DNA of 64,000 bases from Cohnella ginsengisoli. GTDB taxonomy: Bacteria > Bacillota > Bacilli > Paenibacillales > Paenibacillaceae. Shown piece by piece: positions 38,933 through 51,074 of the stretch. The DNA is taken from assembly GCF_029525555.1 (NCBI RefSeq), contig NZ_JAPDHZ010000002.1, forward strand, positions 533,868-597,867, written 5' to 3'. The position numbers and the translations under genes are program-made. How positions within the stretch are numbered: the stretch's first letter is position 1; each line of letters begins with the position of its first letter. Under the pieces are notes generated by a model. The model had not been told where the DNA came from. It made no database searches and saw only the letters and a program-made list of their open reading frames with translations.

Positions 38933-39763
38933 TTACAGCCGGTAAAAGGCCTTGGCGTTCAACCCGAACAGCTTCTCCCGCTCCGCGTCTCCCCACGTAT
39001 CGGGCAGCGCGCGTTCCAGTATATCGACCACCTCGTCGTAACCGGCCGCCAGCAAGCAGACGGGCCAATCGCTGCCGAACATCACTCTGTCCGTCCCAAA
39101 GCAAGTCAGCACATGACGCACATAGGGAATAAATTGTTCAGCCGTCCAGCCCTCGTGATCCGCTTCGGTGACCATGCCTGACAGCTTGCAGTATATTTTC
39201 GGGTACGAAGCCAACTGCTCGATCTGGCCCGCCCATGGCTCCATCCTGCCTTCGGCGATGCGCGGTTTGGCGATATGGTCGATCACGCCGTGCAGCCCGG
39301 GCACCAGCTCCACCAGCTCGATCAGCGGATCGAGCTGATCGCACTTCACGAGCAGGTCGACGGCTGCGCCTCGTTCCGCATAGCTCCGCAGCGCCTCGAC
39401 GTACGACGGAGCGAGAATGACGCCGGCGTCGGGCATGTCCTGGATCATGATGCGGAAGCCGACGAACTTCGGATGCCGATCGAATCTTGCAAAGTGGTCG
39501 GCATGCCGGTCGTCCGTCAAGTCCAGATATCCGACGACGCCTTTAATCGACGCGTCTCGCTCGGCGAGCGACAAGAGGAAATCCGTCTCCTCCGGCGTCG
39601 GCGCCGCTTGAACGACAATCGATCCGTCCAGACGGTGGGCGTCCAGACGAGGCTTCAGATCCGCCGGTAAAAAATCCTTAAATAAGACGGGGATATCAGG
39701 CGTCAGCCACCCATAATCGCCTCGTTCGATCTGCCAGTAATGCTGATGGGCATCGATTCTCAT
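38933..39763 (-). CDS. Amidohydrolase, L-fucono-/L-rhamnono-lactonase-like
   Basis: 276 residues, amidohydro_2 barrel with metal motifs IDAHQHYWQ at the N-terminus, LHGVIDHIAKPRI in the middle and VMFGSDWPVC near residue 240. The W-x-I-x-R-G-D-Y-x-W-L start is typical of L-fucono-1,5-lactonase and L-rhamnono-lactonase. It opens the sugar lactone made by the reductase encoded next. It is the first gene of the three-gene operon; GGGAGA lies about six bases before ATG, and a cre-like box lies upstream. Confidence 0.87.
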   Translation of the reverse strand: MRIDAHQHYWQIERGDYGWLTPDIPVLFKDFLPADLKPRLDAHRLDGSIVVQAAPTPEETDFLLSLAERDASIKGVVGYLDLTDDRHADHFARFDRHPKFVGFRIMIQDMPDAGVILAPSYVEALRSYAERGAAVDLLVKCDQLDPLIELVELVPGLHGVIDHIAKPRIAEGRMEPWAGQIEQLASYPKIYCKLSGMVTEADHEGWTAEQFIPYVRHVLTCFGTDRVMFGSDWPVCLLAAGYDEVVDILERALPDTWGDAEREKLFGLNAKAFYRL

Positions 39764-39789
39764 CGGGTATCTCCCTTTAATCGAGGTAT

Positions 39790-39803
39790 TGTAACCGTTC
39801 TCT
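39790..39803. promoter_or_regulatory. Candidate CcpA cre site in the lactonase/AraC divergent region
   Basis: TGTAACCGTTCTCT matches the cre consensus at 13 of 14 positions. It lies 27 bp before the lactonase operon start and 107 bp before the AraC start, so it could repress both. Confidence 0.5.
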
Positions 39804-39909
39804 GTCTATTCTAGCATTCGGATTAAAATGTAAAATGGCTTCTGCTTGCAATTTTATATCCTTTTTTTGATATTTTGAAAAGAAATCGCCGAGCGCAGGT
39901 GCCAACGCC

Positions 39910-40781
39910 ATGAAGCCTATTTACAAGCCATTTAACGTCGCGCCGTCCTTTCCCTTCTCGTTCGTTTATAGGGACACCAAGACGGAGCAGCGCGAGCTCC
40001 CCGACCATTTGCACGACTGGTACGAGATGGTTTACGTTCACGGGGGCAAAGGGACCTTTTTTTATCGATCGCACTTTTTTATGACATGCACGCGGGCAGC
40101 TTGTTCCTCATTCCGGCCAACACGATCCATCGCGCCTTCCCCGACGCGGAAGATCCGGTCACGTCGACAGCCTTGTTTTTTAACCCCGCGTTGGTGCAGG
40201 CGCCGTCGTATGGAGAGCCGTTCTCTTATATGCAGTGCTTTGACTGGAGCCGGCAGCACCGGAGGCATGAATTGAAATGCAGCTTAGCCTTGCGGGAAGG
40301 TTTCGAGCGGTGCTTGCAGGAGATTGACGATGAACTGCGGGCTTCGGAGATCGGGGGACGGCATGCCGTTTCCTTGCTGGTTCAGCGGATCCTGCTGTCC
40401 GTCCATCGGGAACTCGGGGTATCCGGAGGAGACGAAGCCAGCCTCCCTCCCGCGATCGGGCCGCTTTGGATGCGGGACACGCTGTTGTTCATCGACGAAC
40501 ATTATTCAAAGGAAATCGGACTTCGCGAGCTGAGCAAGCGGGCATCCGTGAGCCCTGCGCACTTCAGCCGGGTGTTCAAGCAAATGACCGGCATGAACGT
40601 CACCGGCTTTATCGCCGCGAAGCGCATCGTCAAGGCAAAAGAGCTGCTGGTCGGGACGGATCAGAATGTCGCTCAGATCGCCGCCGCATGCGGCTTCGAC
40701 AGTTTGCCCCACTTCCACCGGCTGTTCAAGCGGGTCGCCGGCGGGACGCCGGCCGCTTACCGGAAAAGCTTGTCGAGATGA
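39910..40781 (+). CDS. AraC-family transcriptional regulator, frame broken twice
   Basis: The first 49 codons give a cupin arm (YRDTKTEQRELPDHLHDWYE; MVYVHGGKG). The frame then breaks at T7 (40057-40063) and again at T6 (40075-40080), 12 bp apart. Removing one base from each reads GTFFIDRTFYDMHAGSLFLI and restores a 289-residue protein whose C-terminus is a double HTH (LRELSKRASVSPAHFSRVF; VAQIAAACGFDSLPHFHRLF). AGGTG lies eight bases before ATG. It is divergent from the L-fucose/L-galactose-type operon and is its likely activator. Confidence 0.87.
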
Positions 40782-40796
40782 CAGCGAACGCCGCAA

Positions 40797-40840
40797 TGAA
40801 AAAGAACAGTCCCGGACACGACGTGCTGTCCAGGACCGTT
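40797..40840 (-). terminator. Terminator of the eleven-gene operon
   Basis: A 14-nt stem with two mismatches (AACAGTCCCGGACA at 40805-40818 against 40827-40840) and five T residues on the minus strand. It lies just past the GH2 stop and between convergent genes, so it may act on both. Confidence 0.7.
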
Positions 40841-40847
40841 CGATGTT

Positions 40848-44106
<3,259 letters not shown>

Positions 44107-44110
44107 CCGC

Positions 44111-45590
44111 TCATACGCCGCCTTTCCTTACGCGTTCAAAAAAGCGCTCTCCGCCGACCTGCCCGCCCTTCAGCACCAGCTCGAGTCCGTCGAGCTTCGC
44201 ATCGTCGGCATATGCGCGGCACAAAGGCACGCCCGGCGCCAGCGTTTGGAGGCACTCGAGCGCATATATGCCTAGCGCCCTGGTGACGTAGCCGGACGTA
44301 TCGCCCCCCCGCGACCAGAATGCGCGCCAGGCCCGCTTGGACGGCCAGCGCACGGGCCAGCCTGCCGAGCTCCGAGCCGAGCAGCCGGCTGCTGTCTTCC
44401 GGCCTCAGCCCCTGCGCAGTCAGCGCCCGCCGCAGCTCGCCGATGCTTGGATCGTCCGGTCCGCCGGCCGAATACAAGATCACGCTGCGGCCTTGATCCA
44501 ACAGCGCTTTCGCTTCCGAGAGCAGCCGCGCCCTTGCTCCATCGGCCTGCTCGGGACGAATCAGCGCGAGCGCCGGTATGCGGATCGACGCAAAGCCGTC
44601 TTCTTCGGCTTCGGCGATCTGCTTCGCGGTCGCGGGCGAACAGCTGCCCGACACGACGAGCAGGCGATCGACCGGCCTCGATACGCCGACGACAGCTCCC
44701 GCCGCTCCGTCCCCATCCTCCCCGTCCGGCCTCACTGCCCTCGACGCTGCGGACGATACCGCGCCCGAAGCTTGCCACGCCGCGCCGAGCGCATACTCCA
44801 GGCCCGAGGAGCCGATGGCGAATAACGGACCCTCCCGTTTTAGCGCCTCTTGCCAGATCAACTGTCCCGCGACGGTAAGCCGCCGCTCGTCGAGCACGTC
44901 GAACAGCAGCAGATCTGGACGCTCTGCCGAGAGAACCCGCTCAAGCCGTTCGCCGGCCTCGGTCGGGTCGCCGTCCAGCGCGACGATGTCCAGCAAGGAA
45001 GTCTTGAGCGAAGTCTGTCGCGCCAGATGAACGCGCAGGTCCGATTCGTCCATCGGCGTGACGGGATGCCGAGACATCGTCGGATGCCGATCGAGCCGGA
45101 ACACCTCGCCGCCCGGCGCCGCCGCGAAGTGATGGCCGAACACCGTATAACGTCCCAGATAGGGCACGCCGGCGAGCACCGGAATGAAGCGCCCTCCGAA
45201 AACGGCTCGTCCAAGCTCCGCGGCCTTGCCGATGCTTCCCGTTTCCGGAGACGAATCGAACGTGGAGCAGATCTTGTAGTGTACGACGGCCGGATCGGCC
45301 CGCTTCAAGCGCTCGAAGATCGGCGGCAGCTCTCGCTCCATCGCTTCCGGCGCGAGGGAACGGCCGACGCCGGCGATGCCGAACGCGTCAAGGTCGGCAA
45401 ACCTCTCGCTCCTCGCCGTGCCCGATTCTGTCCCTTCGTCCGGCGGATCCATGAATAGTACCGTCCGCAGGCCCTGTCTGAACAGCGCCTCGAGCACGTC
45501 CGTCGACCCGGTGAAGTCGTCCCCGTAATAACCGATCAGGGGCCGCTTGGCGCGGCCCCCTCCCTCTTCGATCCTATCCTGTATGCCCAT
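44111..45590 (-). CDS. DUF1537 four-carbon acid sugar kinase, 3-oxo-isoapionate kinase (OiaK)-like, frame broken at C7
   Basis: N-terminal domain with GYYGDDFTGSTDVLEAL (the DDFTG substrate motif); the nucleotide domain carries VVSGSCSPATAKQIAEAE and, after the break, AGGDTSGYVTRALGIYAL. The frame shifts at the C7 run 44304-44310; one base less gives 492 residues. DUF1537 kinases phosphorylate 3-oxo-tetronates, and the OiaK branch acts on 3-oxo-isoapionate before a RuBisCO-like protein. Here a RuBisCO-like gene lies 6 bp upstream in the same operon, the pairing reported for the apiose pathways. The kinase family is certain; the substrate is inferred from this pairing. Confidence 0.85.
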
Positions 45591-45596
45591 GCCGCC

Positions 45597-46913
45597 TCAG
45601 CCCTTTCCGTATTTCTCGATCGCGCGGGCCAGCTCGGGATGGGTCGTCGCGTACGTCTCGAGCGGGGTGCCCGCCGCGGCCGCTTCCCAACCTTGGCGCA
45701 TGCTCGCGAAGCCGGCGGCGGGACCGTCCGGATGCGCGAGCATGCCGCCGCCCGCGAGGTGCATCACGTCCACGCTGCGGATCGCCTCGTACGTAGGCGG
45801 AGCCGAGCCCGCCCACTGCGCCGAAGAGACGACCGGCACCGTCTCGTAGCCGCCGAACAGCGGGCGCGCGCACGCTTGAATCGAGCGCACGACGGATTCA
45901 TTGCTCTCGTAGAACTTGCTGTTCAGTCCGTTCACGTGAAGATGATCCGCTCCGGCCAGCCGGCACAGCTTTTGGAAGGCGCCGAACTCCATGCCGAGCC
46001 CCGGACTGCGGGTGAGCATGCCCCATTGATTGCGGTGCGCGTGGATCGGAACTTCGCTGTAGCCGTTCAGGTGCGCGAGTCCCGCGAAGCCGATGCTCAT
46101 GACGCTCGCCATGACGCAGTTGCCGCCCGCTTCGACGACGACGTCGTGATGGCGGCGCATCTCGTCGATGTCGCCGGTAATGTTGAACGCGTACATCGTC
46201 TTTTTGCCCGTGACGTCCGCCGCGCGCCCGATCGCGTCCATGACCGCCCGGACCTTCTGTTCCAAGGGCAGGTAAGGCGGGTTGGCGTTCAGTTCGTCGT
46301 CTTTGATAAAATCGAGACCGGCGACGGCCAATTCGTAGACGAGGCTGCCCAGCTCTTTGGCCGTCAAGCCGACGCTCGGCTTGACGATCGAGCCCAGGAT
46401 GGGCCGCCCGTACACGCCGGTCAGCCTGCGGGTGCCGGCAAGGCCGAACTTCGGCCCCGGGTACCGACGGGCAAAGGCGTCGGGCAGCTCGATATCGAGC
46501 AGCCGCAAGCCGGACAGCTCCTGCAGCTCGAACAGGTTGCCCGCGATCGCGCTCATCAGGTTCGGAATCGAAGGACCGAAGTTGACGATCGGATAAGACA
46601 CGGAGATCTTGCCCCGCCGGTAGCGTCCGTCATGGCCGGATGGCGGCTTCGCTCCGGGAAGCAGCGGAGCCGATGCCTCCTCCAGCGGCACGATCTGCTC
46701 GATCCGCGCGCCGTGGCGCTCCTTCAGCGCAGCCGTCTCCCCCGGCACGGCCGTGAAGGTCCCGGTCGATTGTTCGCCCGCGATCACCTCCGCAGCGCGC
46801 GCGAGCGTCCACGGCGTCTCGACGAAGTATTCCGCTAGAACCCGCTCCGTGCCGCCAGCCGGAGCCCCTGACGCCGAAGCGCCTGCCGGTTTCCCGTTCC
46901 AGACGCCGCTCAT
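45597..46913 (-). CDS. RuBisCO-like protein (OiaX/OiaT-like candidate)
   Basis: 438 residues. The C-terminal barrel keeps Lys178 (GSIVKPSVGL, equivalent to RuBisCO Lys175) and the metal set in GLDFIKDDE: Lys204 (carbamylation site), Asp206 and Glu207. It also has VPIHAHRNQWGM, DHLHVNGLNSKF, and a phosphate loop MHLAGGGMLAHPDGP. It is not a carbon-fixing RuBisCO: the N-terminal domain is divergent and the genes are catabolic. Some RuBisCO-like proteins decarboxylate or cleave 3-oxo-isoapionate-4-phosphate. The start at 46913 overlaps the racemase-fold stop as ATGA; the frame stays open upstream only because of base composition. Confidence 0.88.
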   Translation of the reverse strand: MSGVWNGKPAGASASGAPAGGTERVLAEYFVETPWTLARAAEVIAGEQSTGTFTAVPGETAALKERHGARIEQIVPLEEASAPLLPGAKPPSGHDGRYRRGKISVSYPIVNFGPSIPNLMSAIAGNLFELQELSGLRLLDIELPDAFARRYPGPKFGLAGTRRLTGVYGRPILGSIVKPSVGLTAKELGSLVYELAVAGLDFIKDDELNANPPYLPLEQKVRAVMDAIGRAADVTGKKTMYAFNITGDIDEMRRHHDVVVEAGGNCVMASVMSIGFAGLAHLNGYSEVPIHAHRNQWGMLTRSPGLGMEFGAFQKLCRLAGADHLHVNGLNSKFYESNESVVRSIQACARPLFGGYETVPVVSSAQWAGSAPPTYEAIRSVDVMHLAGGGMLAHPDGPAAGFASMRQGWEAAAAGTPLETYATTHPELARAIEKYGKG

Positions 46914-47593
46914 TGCGCGGACTCCTCCGCGCGAGCGAGCCGCTCCAGCACCTCGCGCACTTGCTCGACGCCCAGGCGCGGGCTCGATAGCACCGGCTTG
47001 CCCGTCGCTTCGGCCAGCTTTTTCTCCATGCGCGCCATCGAACCTTGCGCGAGCACGATCGCGTCCGCATTGCCTGCCACCCGCTGCGCCGTCTCCAGAA
47101 TGAGCCTGTCGTGCTCCTCCGGACTTCCGCCGTTCAGCGCTTCGAACGCGCCCGCAGCCAGGCCGTTCACCAGCGCGACGGCGCGCCCCGCCGCAGCCGC
47201 TTCCTTTTCGATCAGCCTCATCGTCGGCTCGAGCGTCGAAGGAAGCGTCGCCAGCACCGCGATCCGGTCGTAGCTCGCCGCGGCCTTCGCCGCCATCGCC
47301 TCGTCGATCTTGACGATCGGCACGCCGATCAGCTTGCGCGCGTCGTCTGCCACTTCGCCTACGGAAGAGCATGTGTTCAAAATGACGTCCGCTCCCAGCT
47401 CTTCGCCGTTGTGATAATATTGCACGAGCCTTCTGGCGACGCCCGGCGGCACTTGCCCCGCCTTCACCACGTCGCCGATCAGGCTGTCGTCGATGATATT
47501 GACGAGCCGGACGTCCGGCAGCAGCTCCTGGAATACCTTTTTCAGCGGATCGGCCAACCCTTGGCCCGTGTATACGGCAACGACCGTTTTCAT
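46910..47593 (-). CDS. Asp/Glu/hydantoin racemase-fold protein lacking the second catalytic cysteine
   Basis: 227 residues of the Asp/Glu racemase superfamily. The first-domain cysteine is present (ILNTCSSVGE, Cys75). The place of the second cysteine reads VLAQGSMARM (Gly184); Cys75 is the only cysteine in the protein. A two-base racemase mechanism is therefore unlikely, and a one-cysteine or cysteine-independent isomerase, decarboxylase or hydrolase is more plausible. It overlaps the RuBisCO-like gene as ATGA, so the two products probably act on the same intermediate. It lies 16 bp after the GH127-like gene. Confidence 0.8.
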   Translation of the reverse strand: MKTVVAVYTGQGLADPLKKVFQELLPDVRLVNIIDDSLIGDVVKAGQVPPGVARRLVQYYHNGEELGADVILNTCSSVGEVADDARKLIGVPIVKIDEAMAAKAAASYDRIAVLATLPSTLEPTMRLIEKEAAAAGRAVALVNGLAAGAFEALNGGSPEEHDRLILETAQRVAGNADAIVLAQGSMARMEKKLAEATGKPVLSSPRLGVEQVREVLERLARAEESAQ

Positions 47594-47609
47594 CGTCCGA
47601 ACCCCTCCC

Positions 47610-49335
47610 TCACCATACGAATTCAGTCTCGATACGGCGCAGCTCGCCCTCGCGCATCGGCGCCGCGTCGTACACCTTGCGTCCGGAATAGAACGGATGC
47701 TTCGTGCCGCGGGGCGTAATGCCGACGACGTCGTCGCCGCGCCATTCGGTCACGAATGTCTGGCCGATCGCCGTCTCCACCGTCGTGCGCTCGGATAACG
47801 GGAACGTAATCGTGATCGTTTCCCCCCGCGAACGCTTCGTTCAGCTGTAGGAACACCTCTTTCACCCAACGGCTCGGCTCCGAGCCTCGTCCTTCCGATA
47901 CCGCTCCGTTCCGTTCCCGCACGATGCGTACCTTGGCGAAGCCCGCCCATTCCGGAATGCGAACCTGCAGCGACGGCAGGTCCTTGTTCACGCGAAGCAC
48001 GACTTTGCCTTCGTGAGGCAAATACGATTCGACGTCCAGCCAGACCGAACCGCGATTGAGAAGGAAGTTGACGCTCACCTTGCCGTCCTTCTCGGTCACC
48101 GTATTGCTCCAGCCCATATAGAGGCCGCGCGTGCCCGAGCCCAGGCAGCAGATTTGCAGGTCGTTCGTATGCCCGCGCCCGTGATTCACGTCGCAGCAAA
48201 AGTCGTTCGGCGCCGAATATCCGGCGAACGCGCCGCGCGTGCTGGCAGCCACGTTCGTGTAGCTGATCCGCCCGGCGACATTGTGAGAACGGTCGTCCGT
48301 CTCCTTCACCCAATCGAGATCGAGCAGCTGCGATTCGGTCAGGTGGTTGCGAATGAAGCGCTCCACGACGCCCCAATACTTCGTATAGCCGCTCTTCGCG
48401 AGCGTAATGCCGGTGGCGATCAGGTCGACGAGCGAACAGGTCTCGTGCTCGTACGCCTGCTCCTTCATGTCGCCCGGCGTCCAGCCGAAGGCGGTGCATT
48501 GCGTCAGCGCCCAGGCGTAGCTCTTCTCCGCGAACGCGATCAGCGAAGCGTCCCCGGTGAAGGCGCCGAATCTCGCGATCGCGTCGAGCGTGCCGAGCCG
48601 GGTGTGGAAGTGGCCGCTTCGGTAAGCCAGCGCGTCGTTAAAGCTTCCGTCCTTGTTGAACACGCCGCTGCGCTCCACGATGAGCGCGACGAAAAACTGG
48701 CACAGCTCGAACGCATCCTGGCTCCCCGTCAGCTCGTGGTATTTCAGCAGCGGCATGACGAGCCGGCCGCAGAACGCCGCAGGATCGGGCGCCAGACGCA
48801 GCAGCATCGCGTTCGCGGACGGCCAGCCGCCCTCCTTGTATTCCGAAGCCGGATAATACCATACTTCGCGCTCTTTGATCGCGATCCGCTTCAGCGCGGC
48901 GACGTGGCGGTCGGCCGCTTCCTTCACCTTGGCGTCTCCCGTCGCCATGTACCAGGTCGTCAGCGACAGGATGACCGCACGCTGGTCGATCAGATTGGCG
49001 TTCGGCTCCCAGCCGAAGTTCGGGTTTTCCTGCCGGTAGCTTAATCCGTCGTCTTTGAAGAAGGTCATGAAGTTGTCGCGGTAGCGCTGCTCCGTCTCCG
49101 CGCCGAACGTCTCGCCGGACATATGCCGCGCCAGAATCATGCCGTCGATCATGCGGCCGTGGGAGGAGCCGAAGTCCCAATCCCCGTGCGTCAGATTGGC
49201 AGGATCGTTCATGAGGTTCGCGGCGAAGAACGGGATGCCGCCGTATTCGGGATCGGCCATGCCGGCCATCGCGTTCAGCGCGTGCCCGGCCCTCTCCTCC
49301 AGCGTCAGCGTATCGGGTATCAATCGTCGTGTCAT
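47610..49335 (-). CDS. GH127-like (DUF1680-type) glycoside hydrolase, frame broken at C6
   Basis: An (alpha/alpha)6 barrel with YEHETCSLVDLIATG (Glu-x-Cys) and DLQICCLGSGTRGLY (Cys-Cys), the zinc-thiolate set of GH127 beta-L-arabinofuranosidases, followed by beta-sandwich sequence (LLNRGSVWLDVESYLPH; LQVRIPEWAGFAKVRI). At the C6 run 47822-47827 the frame shifts; one base less continues AFAGETITITFPLSERTTVE to RRIETEFVW and gives 574 residues. The start at 49335 has AAAGGAG upstream. GH127 members also act on aceric acid in rhamnogalacturonan-II. No signal peptide; it acts on imported oligosaccharide. Confidence 0.78.
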
Positions 49336-49351
49336 GGCAGGTTCGCTCCTT

Positions 49352-50956
49352 TTATTTGCTCGCGCATTCGGCCTGGCCCCGGTACTCCCCAATCGTTTTG
49401 CCCGTTTTCTTTTTGAAAATCTGGCTGAAGTATCGGTAGTCCTCATAGCCGACCATTTTCGCGATTTCGTAGTTTTTGTATGCGGGAATTTTCATCAGCT
49501 CGATCGCCTTATGAATCCGGTAATCCGTCAGGTAATCGACGAACGTATGGCCGGTCGTTTTCTTGAACAAACGGCTTAAGTAATCGGCGTTGACGAAACG
49601 CGTCTCGGCGATCTGCTGCAGGGAGAGCGGTTGTTCGAAGTGGACTTCGACCAGCTTCACGATCTCCCTGACGAGACGTTCGCCCTGCTTGCCTCCCGCC
49701 TGGCTGCCGTTCGACAGGATGGCGGGGATGATCTCCCGCTCGAACAGCTCGCTTGCGGAGGCGGGATCGTTGCGCTGCCGGATCGTCTCGGAATAGGCGA
49801 GCGGGGTGCGGCCGCTGACGCTCTCCAGGCTGCAGCCCGAGAGCTGAAGCTGCTTTTCGATCGAATGGACGAGGATCACCGCGTTTCGCTGCATCCCTTC
49901 GACCGTCGTGCCGGCCGTCGCGATGCGAGCGAACAGCTGCCTGAAAAGCTCGCCTGCCGTCTCCACGCTTCCCATTTGGAGCGAGAGAAGAAAGGCTTTC
50001 TCCGCCTCGTGCGGATAGGAGGGCGCCGCTTGGGAAGCCGCCTCGCTATCGCCCGCGAGCCGTACTTTTCCCGACTCGCCGAGCTTCCGCCAGCCGAGCG
50101 CCTCCCGCGCCGCTTGGCATGCGTCTTGCAAATGCAGGGGACGCAAGCTCCGCGATACGGCCGCGCCCAAGCTAAACGTCGCGCCGGCGGCTTCGCTCAG
50201 GAAGCCCCGGATCTCCGTCAGCACGCGGCCCAGCTCTGCGCCGAACGAACGCCGCGCCCCGACCGCTCCGACGAATTCGGCGCGTCCGTCGGCGCCCGGC
50301 TTCAGCGCGAACGTCCATTCGCCGCCCAGATGGAAGGCGCGCGCCTGCGCAAGCCGTCCGCGCGTCTCTTCCGCCGTCTTCGCCGCATCGGGCCGCTCCT
50401 CGGCGTAAACGTCCGCCTGGGCGACGAACACGACGCATTCTCCTTCCGCCCATCCTGCCGGCGGCGCCGCAGGTTCTCCTTCCGCCGTCTCGCCGCCCCC
50501 GCGCCGCGTCAGCGCTTCGCGCAGCCAGCCCGCCTCCTTGTCGTTGCCGGCTGCGGACGCGGCCGCTTGCTGCGCTTCCCGCCGCTCGAGCTCGGCAACC
50601 GCCTTCTCCAGCACGGTCGCGAGCTCCTCCTTCTTTACCGGCTTCAGCAAATAATCGAACGCCCGGTGGCGGATCGCCTCCTGCGTATATTCGAAGTCGG
50701 AGTAGCCGCTGACGACGATCGTCAGCAGCTCCGGCAGCTCGGCGTGCAGCTTCCCGAGCAGCTGCTTGCCGTCGAGTCCCGGCATTCGCATGTCGAGGAA
50801 CAGCAGGGCGGGCTTCACCTCGAGCGCGAGCTCGTAGGCGTCCTGGCCGTCCGCCGCTTCTCCAGCCAGTTCAAGTCCGAAGCGTTCCCACGGGATGAGC
50901 TGAATGAGTCCGCGCCGTATCCACTTCTCGTCGTCGACCACGAGAACTTTGCGCAT
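49352..50956 (-). CDS. YesN-type response regulator (REC + AraC HTH)
   Basis: 534 residues. Receiver domain with VLVVDDEKWIRRGL, phospho-acceptor Asp in LLFLDMRMPGLDG and Lys in YLLKPVKKEE; a long central region; and a C-terminal AraC double HTH (LQQIAETRFVNADYLSRLF; YEIAKMVGYEDYRYFSQIF). It is the output partner of the YesM-type kinase in the same operon and probably activates operon transcription when the oligosaccharide is sensed. The start is the ATG before RKVLVVDDEK at 50956; there is no classical GGAGG, but a run of twelve G residues sits nine bases upstream. Confidence 0.93.
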   Translation of the reverse strand: MRKVLVVDDEKWIRRGLIQLIPWERFGLELAGEAADGQDAYELALEVKPALLFLDMRMPGLDGKQLLGKLHAELPELLTIVVSGYSDFEYTQEAIRHRAFDYLLKPVKKEELATVLEKAVAELERREAQQAAASAAGNDKEAGWLREALTRRGGGETAEGEPAAPPAGWAEGECVVFVAQADVYAEERPDAAKTAEETRGRLAQARAFHLGGEWTFALKPGADGRAEFVGAVGARRSFGAELGRVLTEIRGFLSEAAGATFSLGAAVSRSLRPLHLQDACQAAREALGWRKLGESGKVRLAGDSEAASQAAPSYPHEAEKAFLLSLQMGSVETAGELFRQLFARIATAGTTVEGMQRNAVILVHSIEKQLQLSGCSLESVSGRTPLAYSETIRQRNDPASASELFEREIIPAILSNGSQAGGKQGERLVREIVKLVEVHFEQPLSLQQIAETRFVNADYLSRLFKKTTGHTFVDYLTDYRIHKAIELMKIPAYKNYEIAKMVGYEDYRYFSQIFKKKTGKTIGEYRGQAECASK

Positions 50957-50965
50957 GTCGTTAAG

Positions 50966-50977
50966 CCCCCCCCCCCC
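50966..50977. repeat. Twelve-base C/G homopolymer in the YesN-type leader
   Basis: Twelve C on the plus strand, read as G12 on the coding strand, ending nine bases before the response-regulator ATG in the ribosome-site position. Such tracts slip easily in replication and sequencing. Confidence 0.85.
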
Positions 50978-51074
50978 GATTGAATGTATCGTGTCGCCGG
51001 CCATTCGTGTTTTTTTACCAACTGACCTTCAGTTCTTGACCCGGCGATCCTTAAGCACTTGACCTGATGATCCT

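Noticed and set aside
45597..46913. Carbon-fixing RuBisCO
   Set aside because: No phosphoribulokinase, divergent N-terminal domain and a catabolic operon; family signature is RuBisCO-like with a DUF1537 kinase.
46914..47372. Longer N-terminus for the RuBisCO-like protein
   Set aside because: The extension is antisense-like composition overlapping the racemase-fold gene; the ATGA junction at 46913-46910 gives the proper start.
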